Shown here: positions 1 through 11,747 of the stretch, piece by piece
Layout of the letters: every line of letters starts with the position of its first letter
Numbering within the stretch: the stretch's first letter is position 1
Source of the DNA: Sphingosinicella sp.
GTDB lineage: Bacteria; Pseudomonadota; Alphaproteobacteria; Sphingomonadales; Sphingomonadaceae
Direction: 5' to 3'
NCBI GenBank assembly: GCA_013816585.1
Contig: JACDEE010000001.1
Span: 201,001-265,000, forward strand
DNA: 64,000 nucleotides
Notes under the pieces: generated by a model
Databases searched by the model: none
Seen by the model: the letters and a program-made list of their open reading frames with translations, nothing else
Told to the model about the DNA's origin: nothing
Translations under genes and position numbers: made by a program

Positions 1-356
1 AATTCAGCATCGGCCGATTGCGCGATTCGCCGGCCATGGCGCTTTCGGGCGGCGAGCGGCGCCGATGTGAGATTGCTCGCGCTCTGGCCGCGGACCCTTC
101 GATCATGCTGCTCGACGAACCCTTTGCCGGCATCGATCCCATTTCGATTTCTGACATTCGCGATCTGGTGGGGGAATTGAAAAAGCGGGATATCGGCGTA
201 CTCATTACCGATCATAATGTCCGCGAAACGCTCGACATCGTGGATCGCGCCTGCATCATCTATGATGGACAGGTGCTGTTCGCGGGCAGCCCGGAAGCGC
301 TTGTCGCCGACGAGAATGTCCGGCGCCTCTATCTCGGCGAGAGCTTCGAGTTGTAA
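1..356 (+). CDS. lptB: LPS export ABC transporter ATPase LptB (3' end only)
   Basis: The reading frame is open from the first bases and ends at TAA 354-356, so only about 117 C-terminal residues are present. It carries the ABC signature LSGGERRR, a Walker B stretch (IMLLDEPFAGIDP) and the switch histidine region (LITDHNVRETLDI), all typical of LptB. LptB is the cytoplasmic ATPase that drives LptFG to extract lipopolysaccharide from the inner membrane towards the LptA bridge. rpoN starts 2 nt downstream, and lptB followed by rpoN is a standard proteobacterial order, which supports the call. Walker A and the true start lie outside the window. Confidence 0.95.
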   Translation, partial: FSIGRLRDSPAMALSGGERRRCEIARALAADPSIMLLDEPFAGIDPISISDIRDLVGELKKRDIGVLITDHNVRETLDIVDRACIIYDGQVLFAGSPEALVADENVRRLYLGESFEL

Positions 357-358
357 AT

Positions 359-1891
359 ATGGCGCTCGGGCCTCGCCTGGACTTACGCCAAAGCCAATCG
401 CTGGTGATGACGCCGCAGCTGCAGCAGGCGATCCGCCTGCTCGCGCTTTCCAATCTCGAGATCGAAGGCTTCATCGCCGAGGAAATGGAAAAGAATCCGT
501 TGCTCGACAGCGGCGGATCGGACGATGACCCGAATCTGGAATCTCCACCGGTCGGCGAAACCGAAATGGCGGGCGATGGCGCGGACAGTCCCGACATCGT
601 CGACCTGGTCGCGTCAGGAGATGTCCAGCAGGATGCTCCGCTGGACGTCGATTATGACAGCGAGGATTTCCACCAGGACAGCGAAGCGGATTCGATGCGC
701 GGCGCGCCGGAAGGATTGGGCCTCGATGGCGGATTGGGTCTGGACCGGGCCGGACCGGGCGGTGGCGAGGACGTGGATTATGACAGCTTCGCCGCCGGGG
801 ACATATCGCTGCAGGATCATCTCCTGGCGCAGGCCGGCGCTTCGCTGTCGGATACGGACCTGCTGATAGCCACCCAGATTATCGAACAGCTCGAGGAAAC
901 CGGCTATTTTTGCGAGTCGTTGAGCGAGCTGGCCGGGCGGCTCGGCGCGCCGCTGGGCGAGGTCGAGCATGTGCTTGCGGTGGTTCAGACCTTCGACCCT
1001 GCCGGGATCGCCGCCCGGTCGCTGGCGGAATGCCTCGCGATCCAGGCGAAAGAGGCCGGCCGATACGATCCGGCAATGGCCCGGCTGATCGACAATCTGG
1101 ATTACCTCGCCAAGGGCAATCTTGGAGCGTTGAAGCGCATTTGCGGAGTCGATGACGAAGATCTGCGCGACATGATCCGCGAGCTTCGCGCCCTTGATCC
1201 GAAGCCTGGATGCCGCTTCGGGTCGGGGGACCGCATCGACGGCATCGTGCCGGACGTGTTCGTCGCCAGGCGCAGCCATGGCTGGGCAATCGAATTGAAT
1301 GGGGCGACGCTCCCAAGGCTGCTCGTCAACCGGACCTATTATACCGAACTGGCCGGCGGCGCTCAGGACCGGAAATCAAAGGCCTGGCTGGCCGAATGCC
1401 TGGCTAGCGCCAATTGGCTGCTGAAGGCGCTCGATCAGCGCGCGCGGACGATCATCAAGGTATCGACCGAGATAGTGAAACAGCAGGATGCTTTTTTTCG
1501 GCAGGGCGTCGCCCATCTCCGCCCGCTCACATTGAGGGCGGTTGCCGATGCGATCGGAATGCACGAATCGACCGTCAGCCGGGTCACTTCCAACAAATAT
1601 CTGGCCTGTGACCGCGGCCTGTTCGAGCTCAAATATTTCTTCACCAGCGGCATTCAGAGCTCGGATGGAGGAGACGCCGTGTCGGCCGAAGCGGTCAAGA
1701 GCCACATCAAGAGTCTGATCGGTGCCGAGGATCCAAAGGCAATCTTGTCCGACGATCAATTGGTCGACCTGTTACGCGCTAAGGGTTTCGACATAGCCCG
1801 CCGGACGGTCGCCAAATATCGAGAGGTGATAGGGATCGGATCGTCCGTCCAGCGCCGCCGCCAGAAAGCGATCGGCAGCCACGCCACCTGA
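359..1891 (+). CDS. rpoN: RNA polymerase sigma-54 factor
   Basis: 510 residues. Sigma-54 directs RNA polymerase to -24/-12 promoters and needs AAA+ activators to open them. The N-terminus has the Gln-rich Region I (LRQSQSLVMTPQLQQAIRLL, about residues 8-27), followed by an acidic linker (about 50-140) and the core-binding domain. A helix-turn-helix lies near residues 390-416 (AVADAIGMHESTVSRVTSNK). The diagnostic RpoN box ARRTVAKYRE is near residue 481. The ATG follows the lptB stop by 2 nt, suggesting co-transcription. Length and domain order are normal for the family. Confidence 0.98.
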   Translation: MALGPRLDLRQSQSLVMTPQLQQAIRLLALSNLEIEGFIAEEMEKNPLLDSGGSDDDPNLESPPVGETEMAGDGADSPDIVDLVASGDVQQDAPLDVDYDSEDFHQDSEADSMRGAPEGLGLDGGLGLDRAGPGGGEDVDYDSFAAGDISLQDHLLAQAGASLSDTDLLIATQIIEQLEETGYFCESLSELAGRLGAPLGEVEHVLAVVQTFDPAGIAARSLAECLAIQAKEAGRYDPAMARLIDNLDYLAKGNLGALKRICGVDDEDLRDMIRELRALDPKPGCRFGSGDRIDGIVPDVFVARRSHGWAIELNGATLPRLLVNRTYYTELAGGAQDRKSKAWLAECLASANWLLKALDQRARTIIKVSTEIVKQQDAFFRQGVAHLRPLTLRAVADAIGMHESTVSRVTSNKYLACDRGLFELKYFFTSGIQSSDGGDAVSAEAVKSHIKSLIGAEDPKAILSDDQLVDLLRAKGFDIARRTVAKYREVIGIGSSVQRRRQKAIGSHAT

Positions 1892-1981
1892 CGCCAGAGT
1901 TAAAGCAGCCGGGTCACACCTTAGATGAGGCGGTGACCAAGCCGGCAATCAAAGTGCCGTGTCGCGCAGGTCGTTGGGGGC

Positions 1982-2409
1982 CTAGCCGCGTTCAGGCGAG
2001 AAAGCGCGAATGAGTTGCTTGAGGTCGGGCTCATCGACCGCTTCGGCGGCCGCTTCACGATCGAACCATCGTGTTTCGCGTTCGCCGCGTTCGGGCCAGT
2101 CGTTGTTCTGCTCGTCGATCTGGAAAGGGAACAAGTCCACGAAGGCCGGCATCACCGAGCCATCTTTCTTTCTCTTGGCATAGCAATAATTGCCGATCGG
2201 CTCGCTCATGACAGCGCCAATTATTCCCGCCTCTTCCCAAGCCTCCTGCACGGCCGATTGGTGTGGTGCGAGCCCATCGATCGGATTGCCGCGCGGGACG
2301 ACCCAGCGCTGCGTGTCGCGCGAGGTGATGAGGAGGATGTGAATCTCTCCGCCCGCTCCCAAGCGGTAAGGGAGAACGCCGAACTGCTGGAGCGGTTCGG
2401 CTTCCGGCA

Positions 2410-2410
<1 letters not shown>
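1982..2410 (-). CDS. NUDIX hydrolase
   Basis: 142 residues, one NUDIX fold. NUDIX proteins cleave nucleoside-diphosphate-X compounds with metal bound by the Nudix box. The box here runs from about residue 41 (GNPIDG) to VQEAWEEAGI. The metal-binding EAWEEAG core is intact, but the usual Glu at box position 7 is Leu and the Arg at position 15 is Gln. Related alphaproteobacterial enzymes of the diphosphoinositol-polyphosphate/Ap(n)A group also vary at position 7. The start codon overlaps the gyrB stop (ATGA at 2408-2411), so it is probably translated with gyrB. The substrate cannot be told from sequence. Confidence 0.85.
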
Positions 2411-5001
<2,591 letters not shown>

Positions 5002-6075
5002 TCAAGCGGCGTGAATGCGTCCATTATCGACCGCCAACCAGGTCGCATCCCCCGCCGTTCCAAACAGTGACGGCTCGGTGCCGGTCATCCAGACCTGCCC
5101 GCCCGCGCCAGCCAGCCGCCCGAACAATGCTTCGCGCCGCAGCGGGTCGAGGTGGGCGGCGACTTCGTCCAAAAGCAGCACTGGCCTCGCCCGTGTCCTT
5201 TCGGCGACCAGATCCGCATGAGCGAGGATTATCGACAGAAGCAGCGCCTTTTGCTCGCCGGTCGAACATTGGTCCGCGGCACGGTTCTTGGCGATATGGG
5301 TAACGATCAGGTCGGTGCGGTGCGGTCCCGACAAAGCGCGCCCTGCCGCAGCTTCGCGTCCGCGGCCCTCGCGATATTCCCGCTTCAGGCCTTCCTCGGC
5401 ATTTTCGGCCGGACGCCATCGATCGAGCGCGAGGCCGGCCCTCGCGAACGGACCTTCCGGCTGCGCCTTCAATCGTTCGCCCAGCGAAGCCAGCGTCCTC
5501 TCCCGTGCTTCGGCGATCCGGGCGCCATGTTCCGCCATTCCGGCCTCCAGCGCCGCTAGCCATGACGGATCGGCAGTTTCAGGTTCCGCCAGCAACTTGT
5601 TGCGGGCGCGCATCGCCGCTTCGTAGCGCGCGCTATGGTGCGCATGCCCCGGCTCCAGCGCCAGCACCAGCCGATCGAAAAATTGCCGACGCCCGCTCGC
5701 GCTCTCGCTGAACAGCCGGTCCATCGCCGGGGTGAGCCAAAGCACCGACACCCATTTCCCGAGCGCATTGGCCGAGGCGGCGGCGCCGTTGATCCTGACC
5801 TGCCGTCGTTCCGGCGCGGTAGGAAGCGTGCCGGTGCCGATATCGACATCGCCGATCCGAGCCGCCACCGAAAAACCGCCCGGGCCCTCGCTTCTTGCCA
5901 TTTCGGAAAGACTGGCCCGGCGCAGTCCCCGGCCGGGCGAAAGTAGGGAAACGGCCTCTAGGATGTTGGTCTTGCCCGCGCCATTCTCGCCCGTGAGCAC
6001 AACGAAGCCCGGGCCGGGCGCGATCAGCGCGTCGGCATAGGATCTGAATTCGGTGAGCGAGAGGCGGCTAAGCAT
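5002..6075 (-). CDS. recF: DNA replication and repair protein RecF
   Basis: 357 residues, SMC-like ATPase that helps load RecA at single-strand gaps. Walker [10 protein letters not shown] is at about residues 29-37. The signature-like [19 protein letters not shown] and Walker [14 protein letters not shown] follow near the C-terminus. The length matches the family (about 360-380). It lies 30 nt after dnaN and 75 nt before gyrB on the same strand, the classic dnaN-recF-gyrB order. Confidence 0.97.
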   Translation of the reverse strand: MLSRLSLTEFRSYADALIAPGPGFVVLTGENGAGKTNILEAVSLLSPGRGLRRASLSEMARSEGPGGFSVAARIGDVDIGTGTLPTAPERRQVRINGAAASANALGKWVSVLWLTPAMDRLFSESASGRRQFFDRLVLALEPGHAHHSARYEAAMRARNKLLAEPETADPSWLAALEAGMAEHGARIAEARERTLASLGERLKAQPEGPFARAGLALDRWRPAENAEEGLKREYREGRGREAAAGRALSGPHRTDLIVTHIAKNRAADQCSTGEQKALLLSIILAHADLVAERTRARPVLLLDEVAAHLDPLRREALFGRLAGAGGQVWMTGTEPSLFGTAGDATWLAVDNGRIHAA

Positions 6076-6105
6076 CCGTCAAAGTACCACTTTGACGGAC
6101 CGTTA

Positions 6106-7218
6106 TTATACCCGCATCGGCATTAGCACGTAGAGTGCCTGCGCCTTGTCATTTTCGCGAAGGAGGGTCGGGGCGGCGGCATCGGCCAGATGAACCTCGA
6201 CCATGTCGCCTTCGATCTGGCCCAATATGTCTAGCAGATAACGGGCATTGAACCCGATTTCAAAGCTTTCCGATCCATATTCGCCGGACACTTCCTCGGC
6301 GGCGGTGCCGTTTTCGGGGCTGGTCACCGATAGCGTGATCTTGTCGCGGTCGAGCGCCATCTTTACCGCGCGCGTCTTCTCGCTGGCGATGGTGGCGACG
6401 CGGTCGACGCCCTCTTCAAAGCTGCGCGGATCGATCCTGAGCAGTTTGTCGTTCGCGGTCGGGATGACCCGGCTGTAATCGGGAAAGGTGCCGTCAATCA
6501 GCTTGGAGGTCAGGATCGCATTGCCGAGGCCAAATCGGACCTTGGATTCCGAAAGCGAAACCTGAACGGTGCCGTCGACCTCGTCGAGCAATTTGCGAAG
6601 CTCGGCGACGCATTTGCGCGGGATGATCACGTCCGGCATTCCCTCGGCTCCGGCGGGGCGCGGAACGGTGACCCGGGCAAGGCGGTGGCCATCGGTCGCC
6701 GCCGCCTTCAACACCGGCTGATCCTCATCCGATACGTGGAGGAATATGCCGTTCAGATAATAACGCGTTTCCTCGGTGGAGATGGCGAAACGGGTCTTGT
6801 CGATGATCTGGCGCAGGGTCGCGGCCGGAAGTTCGAAGGCGCAGGGCAATTCGCCCTCCGCGATCACCGGGAAATCGTCGCGCGGCAGGGTGGCCAGGTT
6901 GAAGCGGGCGCGACCGGCATTGACCTGCATCTTGCCTTCGGCGGCGTTCAGTTCGACCTGGCTGCCTTCGGGAAGCTTGCGGGCGATGTCGAACAAGGTG
7001 TGCGCCGACACGGTGGTCGCCCCGGCCTCGCTGACATTGGCCTCAATCGTCTCGTTCACCTGAAGGTCCAGATCGGTCGCCATCAGGCGGATGCCGCCAC
7101 CCGCCGTCGCTTCGATCAGGACATTGGACAATATGGGTATCGTGTTCCTGCGCTCCACCACGGACTGGACGTGGCCAAGGCTCTTGAGGAGCGTGGCCCG
7201 TTCGATCGTCGCCTTCAT
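6106..7218 (-). CDS. dnaN: DNA polymerase III beta subunit (sliding clamp)
   Basis: 370 residues with the three clamp repeats. Recognisable stretches include TIERATLLKSLGHVQSVVERRNTIPILSNVL at the start (motif given in part: VERRNTIPILSN) and YVLMPMRV at the end. The ring encircles DNA and tethers polymerase III and other partners. The ATG is preceded by AGGGGA at suitable spacing. It is the first gene of dnaN-recF-gyrB. dnaA is not upstream: the next gene is an outer-membrane barrel gene on the same strand with its own terminator. Confidence 0.98.
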   Translation of the reverse strand: MKATIERATLLKSLGHVQSVVERRNTIPILSNVLIEATAGGGIRLMATDLDLQVNETIEANVSEAGATTVSAHTLFDIARKLPEGSQVELNAAEGKMQVNAGRARFNLATLPRDDFPVIAEGELPCAFELPAATLRQIIDKTRFAISTEETRYYLNGIFLHVSDEDQPVLKAAATDGHRLARVTVPRPAGAEGMPDVIIPRKCVAELRKLLDEVDGTVQVSLSESKVRFGLGNAILTSKLIDGTFPDYSRVIPTANDKLLRIDPRSFEEGVDRVATIASEKTRAVKMALDRDKITLSVTSPENGTAAEEVSGEYGSESFEIGFNARYLLDILGQIEGDMVEVHLADAAAPTLLRENDKAQALYVLMPMRV

Positions 7219-7296
7219 TGGGATCCCCTGAAACTAGATTTGGGGCGGTTGTAAAGCGGCTCTGGTCCCATCGCCAGAACATTGTTCAGACGAACG

Positions 7297-7324
7297 AAAA
7301 AAGGCCGGGACATGTGTCCCGGCC
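7297..7324 (-). terminator. Rho-independent terminator of the barrel gene
   Basis: Inverted repeat GGCCGGGAC/GTCCCGGCC (7303-7324) with a 4-nt loop, followed on the minus strand by six T residues (complement of 7297-7302). It sits 36 nt beyond the stop of the barrel gene and insulates it from dnaN. Confidence 0.9.
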
Positions 7325-7359
7325 CTCTCATCCAGCCAGAAGATTTCCGGCGAGATTTA

Positions 7360-7932
7360 TCAGAAGCGGAAGCCGAAGCCGACCACGCCCTGATGCTTTT
7401 CAAAGTCCTGCTCGTAATTGGAATAGCGATATTCCGCCTTCACGAAGCTGTTGGGACCGATGGCATGCTCGATGCCGGCGCCAAGACGGATACCGTCCAG
7501 GTTGTCGCCGGTTTCGGTTTCGGTCGTGCCGTCATCATATTCCGCCTCGAGGCGGGCATTGGTATAGCCTGCCTTGGCGTAGAGAAGGGTGTTGGCACCG
7601 ACTACCGAACCGATGCGGCCACCGACATACAGGTCACGGCCGGCCTGGGCGCAAAGAGTATCGTTTGCGACGATCACGCCACTTTCGCATTCGTCGACGG
7701 TGGATTCGGTGAATTCCCCTTCGACGCCGGCGACAAGATTGCCAAGCTGGAAGTCGTAACCGATCCCGGCGCCGTAAACGACGCCGTCGCTGTCATCGAG
7801 ATCCTCGGTGCCGGCACGGTCGTAACCGATTATGCCTTCGACACGGGGGCCGGTAAACGGCGCAGCTTCCTGAGCCACGGCCGGAGCGGCGATGGTGCCG
7901 GCAAGCAGGGCGGCAAAAACATATTTACGCAT
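7360..7932 (-). CDS. Outer-membrane beta-barrel protein (OmpA-like/opacity family)
   Basis: 190 residues. MRKYVFAALLAGTIAAPAVAQ is a clear signal peptide cut after AVAQ. The mature part alternates polar and aromatic residues as in an 8-strand barrel (YGAGIGYDFQLGNLVAGVEGEF; GTIRLGAGIEHAIG-like strand; FVKAEYRYSNY) and ends in GFGFRF, with the terminal Phe that BamA recognises. No peptidoglycan-binding OmpA domain follows. The ATG at 7932 has GGAG 8 nt upstream. A TTG 6 nt earlier is possible but is badly spaced from that site. Two cysteines in a loop (DECESG, LCAQAG) could form a disulfide. Function unknown beyond surface or structural role. Confidence 0.85.
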   Translation of the reverse strand: MRKYVFAALLAGTIAAPAVAQEAAPFTGPRVEGIIGYDRAGTEDLDDSDGVVYGAGIGYDFQLGNLVAGVEGEFTESTVDECESGVIVANDTLCAQAGRDLYVGGRIGSVVGANTLLYAKAGYTNARLEAEYDDGTTETETGDNLDGIRLGAGIEHAIGPNSFVKAEYRYSNYEQDFEKHQGVVGFGFRF

Positions 7933-8070
7933 TATCAAAACTCCACATAGTCACTGGGTCCTTACGGAACGGGGGCCCAAGCGTTCGCAGGTGCAAAATG
8001 TTTCATGAATGGCGGATAAACGCGATTTTCTGTTGCCAATATGGCACGAACCGACCAGCGTGATGCTGCA

Positions 8071-8574
8071 ATGCGGCTAGCCATTTTCCTTATTGTTTTA
8101 CCGGTCGTTACGGCGACCGCGGCCGCCGCCGAGGCGCAAAGGCGACCCTTGGGAATTTTTTTCAAATGGGGTGCGTTTGAGGATCAGAAGCCTCGAAAAT
8201 GCTTCGCGATCACGGAACCGGCAGGCCACGAAGGCGCCAAAAGCGCGCCGGCGTTCGCCTCGGTGACCAGCTGGCCCGGTCGCGGCGCGGTCCCCCAATT
8301 GCACTTCCGGCTGGCGCGCAAGAAGCGACCTGGATCGGCCGTGATATTGAAAATCGACGGCAGAAGCTTCCAGCTGCTTGCCGGGGGCGCCAATGCCTGG
8401 GCACGCAATGAAGGAGCCGACGCCCAGATCATTGCCGCCATGCGAACCGGGGTCAGGATGAGCCTGAACACCCGCGCCGAGCAGGGCGGCCTCATTCGCG
8501 ATATCTATCCTTTGCGGGGCGCCGCCACCGCGATCGATGCGGCCATTATCGCCTGCGCGCGCCCAGATCGCTGA
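8071..8574 (+). CDS. IalB-like (invasion-associated locus B) secreted protein
   Basis: 167 residues from ATG 8071; an in-frame ATG 30 nt upstream would only add residues before the signal peptide (MRLAIFLIVLPVVTATAAAA). The mature protein resembles small periplasmic IalB-family proteins that sit beside rlmN in sphingomonads: GIFFKWGAFEDQKPRKCFAI, SWPGRG, and a C-terminal LRGAATAIDAAIIACAR with two cysteines likely to pair (CFAI and IACA). The biochemical role of this family is not established. rlmN follows after 66 nt on the same strand. Confidence 0.75.
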   Translation: MRLAIFLIVLPVVTATAAAAEAQRRPLGIFFKWGAFEDQKPRKCFAITEPAGHEGAKSAPAFASVTSWPGRGAVPQLHFRLARKKRPGSAVILKIDGRSFQLLAGGANAWARNEGADAQIIAAMRTGVRMSLNTRAEQGGLIRDIYPLRGAATAIDAAIIACARPDR

Positions 8575-8640
8575 AAACGGCAACGCTGAAAAACCGGGAA
8601 TACTGGAAAAACGCCGCGATAGAAGCTACATGGCGCCGAT

Positions 8641-9837
8641 ATGACAGCAGGAATGGCCATAGCCGGGCATATCGATCCGGTCCCCGTCCCTCGCGCTTTT
8701 CCCGCGAGCGAGGATAGGCGCGTCGATTTGGTGGGCCTTTCGCGCGATTCCATACGGACCGCTCTGGAAGAGGCCGGCCTTGACGACAGGCAGGCGAAGC
8801 TCCGCTCCAAACAGATCTGGCATCAGATCTACCATCGGGGCGCGGTCGACTTCGTGGCGATGAGCGATATCGCCAAGCCGCACCGCCTTTGGCTGGCCGA
8901 GCGCTTCACCATCGGCCGTCCCGAGGTGATCGAGCATCTCGTTTCGACCGACGGTACGCGCAAATGGCTGCTGCGCACGCCCGACGGCAATGATTTCGAG
9001 ATGGTGTTCATTCCGGACGCCGACCGCGGAACCCTGTGCGTGTCGAGCCAGGTGGGCTGCACGCTCAATTGCCGCTTTTGCCATACCGGCACGATGCGGC
9101 TGGTGCGCAATCTCACGGCCGGAGAGATTGTCGGGCAGGTCATGCTCGCGCGAGACACGCTTGGCGAATGGCCGTCGCAGCCGGAAGGACGGATGCTGTC
9201 CAACATCGTCATGATGGGCATGGGCGAGCCGCTTTATAATTTCGACAACGTCCGCGATGCGCTGAAGATCGTGATGGACGGCGACGGCCTTGGCCTGTCG
9301 CGCCGCCGGATCACCCTTTCCACCTCGGGCGTCGTTCCGATGATGGAGCGGGCGGGGAAGGAAATCGGTGTAAATCTGGCCGTGTCTCTCCATGCGGTTA
9401 CCAAGGAAGTTCGCGACGAGATCGTGCCGCTGAACCGCAAATATGGGATCGAGGAGCTGCTCGCCGCCTGCGCCGCTTATCCCGGAGCCAACAATGCCCG
9501 GCGCATCACCTTTGAATATGTGATGCTGAGGGACAAGAATGACAGCGACGAGGATGCCCGCGAACTGGTCCGACTGATCCGAAAATATGACCTGCCGGCC
9601 AAGGTCAATCTAATCCCGTTCAACCCCTGGCCCGGCGCGCCTTATGAATGTTCGAGCGCCGAGCGGGTCAATCGTTTCTCCACCATCATCTTCGAGGCCG
9701 GGATCAGCGCCCCGATCCGCCGACCGCGCGGGCGCGACATCATGGCCGCCTGCGGGCAGCTCAAATCCGCTAGCGAAAAAAAGAGCCGGGCCGAAATGGA
9801 CCGTCTCGCCGAGGAAAAACTCGCGGCCCTGGCCTGA
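8641..9837 (+). CDS. rlmN: Dual-specificity 23S rRNA/tRNA methyltransferase RlmN
   Basis: 398 residues. Radical-SAM enzyme that methylates C2 of adenine in 23S rRNA (A2503 in E. coli numbering) and in some tRNAs. The CxxxCxxC cluster motif is Cys140, Cys144 and Cys147 ([12 protein letters not shown]). [12 protein letters not shown] and the C-terminal [15 protein letters not shown], which carries the catalytic mono-methylated Cys, are both present. The N-terminal accessory region ([17 protein letters not shown]) is typical. An ATG 12 nt into the gene is an alternative start. Confidence 0.97.
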   Translation: MTAGMAIAGHIDPVPVPRAFPASEDRRVDLVGLSRDSIRTALEEAGLDDRQAKLRSKQIWHQIYHRGAVDFVAMSDIAKPHRLWLAERFTIGRPEVIEHLVSTDGTRKWLLRTPDGNDFEMVFIPDADRGTLCVSSQVGCTLNCRFCHTGTMRLVRNLTAGEIVGQVMLARDTLGEWPSQPEGRMLSNIVMMGMGEPLYNFDNVRDALKIVMDGDGLGLSRRRITLSTSGVVPMMERAGKEIGVNLAVSLHAVTKEVRDEIVPLNRKYGIEELLAACAAYPGANNARRITFEYVMLRDKNDSDEDARELVRLIRKYDLPAKVNLIPFNPWPGAPYECSSAERVNRFSTIIFEAGISAPIRRPRGRDIMAACGQLKSASEKKSRAEMDRLAEEKLAALA

Positions 9838-9875
9838 CAGCAGGTCGGCGCAAGCCAGCGCGCCTACCGCGCACA

Positions 9876-9906
9876 ATAAAAAGGCGCGGCGGTTGCCCGT
9901 CGCGCC
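9876..9906 (-). terminator. Terminator of rpmI-rplT
   Basis: Stem GGCGCGaCGG/CCGcCGCGCC with loop GCAA (one A-C mismatch), followed on the minus strand by TTTTTATT. It is about 20 nt after the rplT stop. The plus-strand reading has no good T-tract, so it acts mainly on rplT. Confidence 0.8.
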
Positions 9907-9927
9907 CATTTATAGGGATAGTTTGAA

Positions 9928-10293
9928 TCAGGCCTGGGCGGGAAGTGCCGCGCGCGCCTGGGCGATGATGCCCTTGAACGCGTCGCCTTCGTGCATCGCA
10001 ATGTCGGCCAGGACCTTGCGGTCGAGGTCGATATTCGCAAGCTTCAAGCCATGCATGAACTGGCCATAGGTAAGGCCTTCCACACGGACCGCAGCATTGA
10101 TGCGCTGGATCCACAAAGCGCGGAAGCTGCGCTTCTTAACCTTGCGGTCACGATAGGCGTATTGCCCGGCCTTTTCGACGGCCTGGCGGGCGATGCGGAT
10201 CGTATTCTTGCGACGGCCATAATAGCCCTTCGCCTGATCCAATAATCTTTTGTGGCGGGCCTTGGTGGTCGTCCCGCGTTTGACACGTGCCAT
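9928..10293 (-). CDS. rplT: 50S ribosomal protein L20
   Basis: 121 residues, very basic N-terminus ([20 protein letters not shown]) with [21 protein letters not shown], diagnostic of L20. L20 is needed early in 50S assembly and, in some bacteria, represses its own operon by binding the leader. It follows rpmI by 82 nt. infC and thrS are not adjacent; they lie 11-13 kb away in this window. Confidence 0.99.
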   Translation of the reverse strand: MARVKRGTTTKARHKRLLDQAKGYYGRRKNTIRIARQAVEKAGQYAYRDRKVKKRSFRALWIQRINAAVRVEGLTYGQFMHGLKLANIDLDRKVLADIAMHEGDAFKGIIAQARAALPAQA

Positions 10294-10375
10294 GGTTCAA
10301 TACCTTATTCTATCTGGCGGTCGCATTCCCGACCGCGAAAACCGGTTCCCGCTTTTTTGCAGGAACGCTCCGGAA

Positions 10376-10579
10376 TCAACGCAGCCCGTACGGCGCCCAA
10401 AGCTTAACACGCGCCGTATCGGCGTCTGCGAGAACATCGGTGCCGCGGTTCTGGCGGATATATTTGGCATTGTGGCTGATCAGGCGGTGACGCTTGCCGG
10501 CGACGCCGTGCTTCACCTTGCCCGTCGCGGTGAGCTTGAATCGCTTCTTCACACCGCTCTTGGTCTTCAATTTGGGCAT
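10376..10579 (-). CDS. rpmI: 50S ribosomal protein L35
   Basis: 67 residues, [20 protein letters not shown] then [20 protein letters not shown], the standard L35 sequence. The ATG is preceded by GAGGAGACGAAA, a strong ribosome-binding site. First gene of the rpmI-rplT pair, transcribed from the gap after prs. Confidence 0.99.
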   Translation of the reverse strand: MPKLKTKSGVKKRFKLTATGKVKHGVAGKRHRLISHNAKYIRQNRGTDVLADADTARVKLWAPYGLR

Positions 10580-10680
10580 TTTCGTCTCCTCTACCGCTGC
10601 TGGAGCGGACGTTTAGGAACAGCCATGGCAGCCCTCACTGGCCAGGCGGTTCATTTCTTCCAAAGCTTGGAAAGGACGCG

Positions 10681-10709
10681 CCTATAGAGCGCTCACCCCT
10701 TTTAGGCAA
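10681..10709 (-). promoter_or_regulatory. Candidate rpmI-rplT promoter
   Basis: Minus strand TTGCCT (10709-10704) and TATAGG (10686-10681) separated by exactly 17 nt. Transcription would start near 10674, giving a leader of about 95 nt before rpmI, long enough to hold an L20-type regulatory structure. The -35 box overlaps the last bases of the gap after the prs stop. Confidence 0.5.
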
Positions 10710-10710
10710 G

Positions 10711-11646
10711 TTAGTCGAACAGGCTGGAAACCGAGCTTTCGTCGGCGATGCGGCGGACTGCTTCGGCCAGCAAAGGAGCGATCGTCAGGATGCGGATCTT
10801 GCCGGTCCCCGCCACCGCTTCGTGGAGGCCGATAGAATCGGTGATGACCAGCTCGCGAAGCGCCGAATTCTCGACCCGCGGCACGGCGCCGCCGGACAGG
10901 ACGCCGTGGGTGCAATAAGCGACCACGTCTTCGGCGCCGGCCTCCTTCAAGGCGGCTGCGGCATTGCACAGGGTCCCGGCCGAATCGACGATATCGTCGA
11001 TCAGGATGCAGAAGCGTCCGGCGACGTCGCCGATGATGTTCATCACTTCCGATTCGCCCGGTTTCTCGCGGCGCTTGTCGACGATGGCGAGGGGCGCATT
11101 GTTGAGCCGCTTGGCGAGCGCGCGGGCGCGGACCACGCCGCCGACGTCCGGGGAGACCACCGTGATGCTTTTCCCCGAAAAGCGCGCCTGTATGTCCGCC
11201 GACATTACCGGCGCGGCATAAAGATTGTCGGTCGGGATATCGAAGAAACCCTGGATCTGGCCGGCGTGAAGGTCGATCGAAAGGACGCGGTCGGCGCCGG
11301 CAACGGTGATCAGATTAGCGACCAATTTGGCCGAAATAGGAGTGCGGGGTCCAGGCTTCCGATCCTGCCGGGCGTAGCCGAAATAGGGAAGGACGGCGGT
11401 GATTCTTTTGGCCGACGAGCGCTTCAGCGCATCGATGCAGATCAGCAGCTCCATCAGATTGTCATTGGCTGGATAGGAAGTGGACTGGACCACGAACACA
11501 TCCTCGCCGCGGACATTTTCGTGGATTTCGACGAACACTTCCTCGTCCGCGAAACGACGAACCGAGGCCTCGGTAATCGGCAGTTCGAGGTAGGCGGCGA
11601 TGTCCTTCACCAGGGGAAGGTTCGAATTGCCCGACATCAATTTCAT
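10711..11646 (-). CDS. prs: Ribose-phosphate pyrophosphokinase
   Basis: 311 residues from ATG 11646 ([12 protein letters not shown]). Makes PRPP from ribose 5-phosphate and ATP for nucleotide, histidine and tryptophan synthesis. Family landmarks include [20 protein letters not shown], the flexible-loop region [20 protein letters not shown] and the PRPP-binding loop [11 protein letters not shown]. An upstream in-frame start would add 17 Arg-rich residues that family members lack. Transcribed towards rpmI-rplT on the same strand. Confidence 0.97.
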   Translation of the reverse strand: MKLMSGNSNLPLVKDIAAYLELPITEASVRRFADEEVFVEIHENVRGEDVFVVQSTSYPANDNLMELLICIDALKRSSAKRITAVLPYFGYARQDRKPGPRTPISAKLVANLITVAGADRVLSIDLHAGQIQGFFDIPTDNLYAAPVMSADIQARFSGKSITVVSPDVGGVVRARALAKRLNNAPLAIVDKRREKPGESEVMNIIGDVAGRFCILIDDIVDSAGTLCNAAAALKEAGAEDVVAYCTHGVLSGGAVPRVENSALRELVITDSIGLHEAVAGTGKIRILTIAPLLAEAVRRIADESSVSSLFD

Positions 11647-11747
11647 AGGTGAGGTTCCCCGGCAGCGGCTCCGAGCCCTCTTAAGCGCGGCGGGCACGAA
11701 GGCAAGGGCGTTGCCGCAAGGCGCCCGGGCGCTTAGATGCTGGCCGG

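Noticed and set aside
7219-7300. SOS box (GTTC-N7-GTTC type) before dnaN
   Set aside because: GAAC/GTTC words occur but with 3- or 11-nt spacing rather than 7.
7933-7938. TTG start two codons before the barrel-protein ATG
   Set aside because: Only 2 nt from the GGAG site, whereas ATG 7932 has 8-nt spacing.
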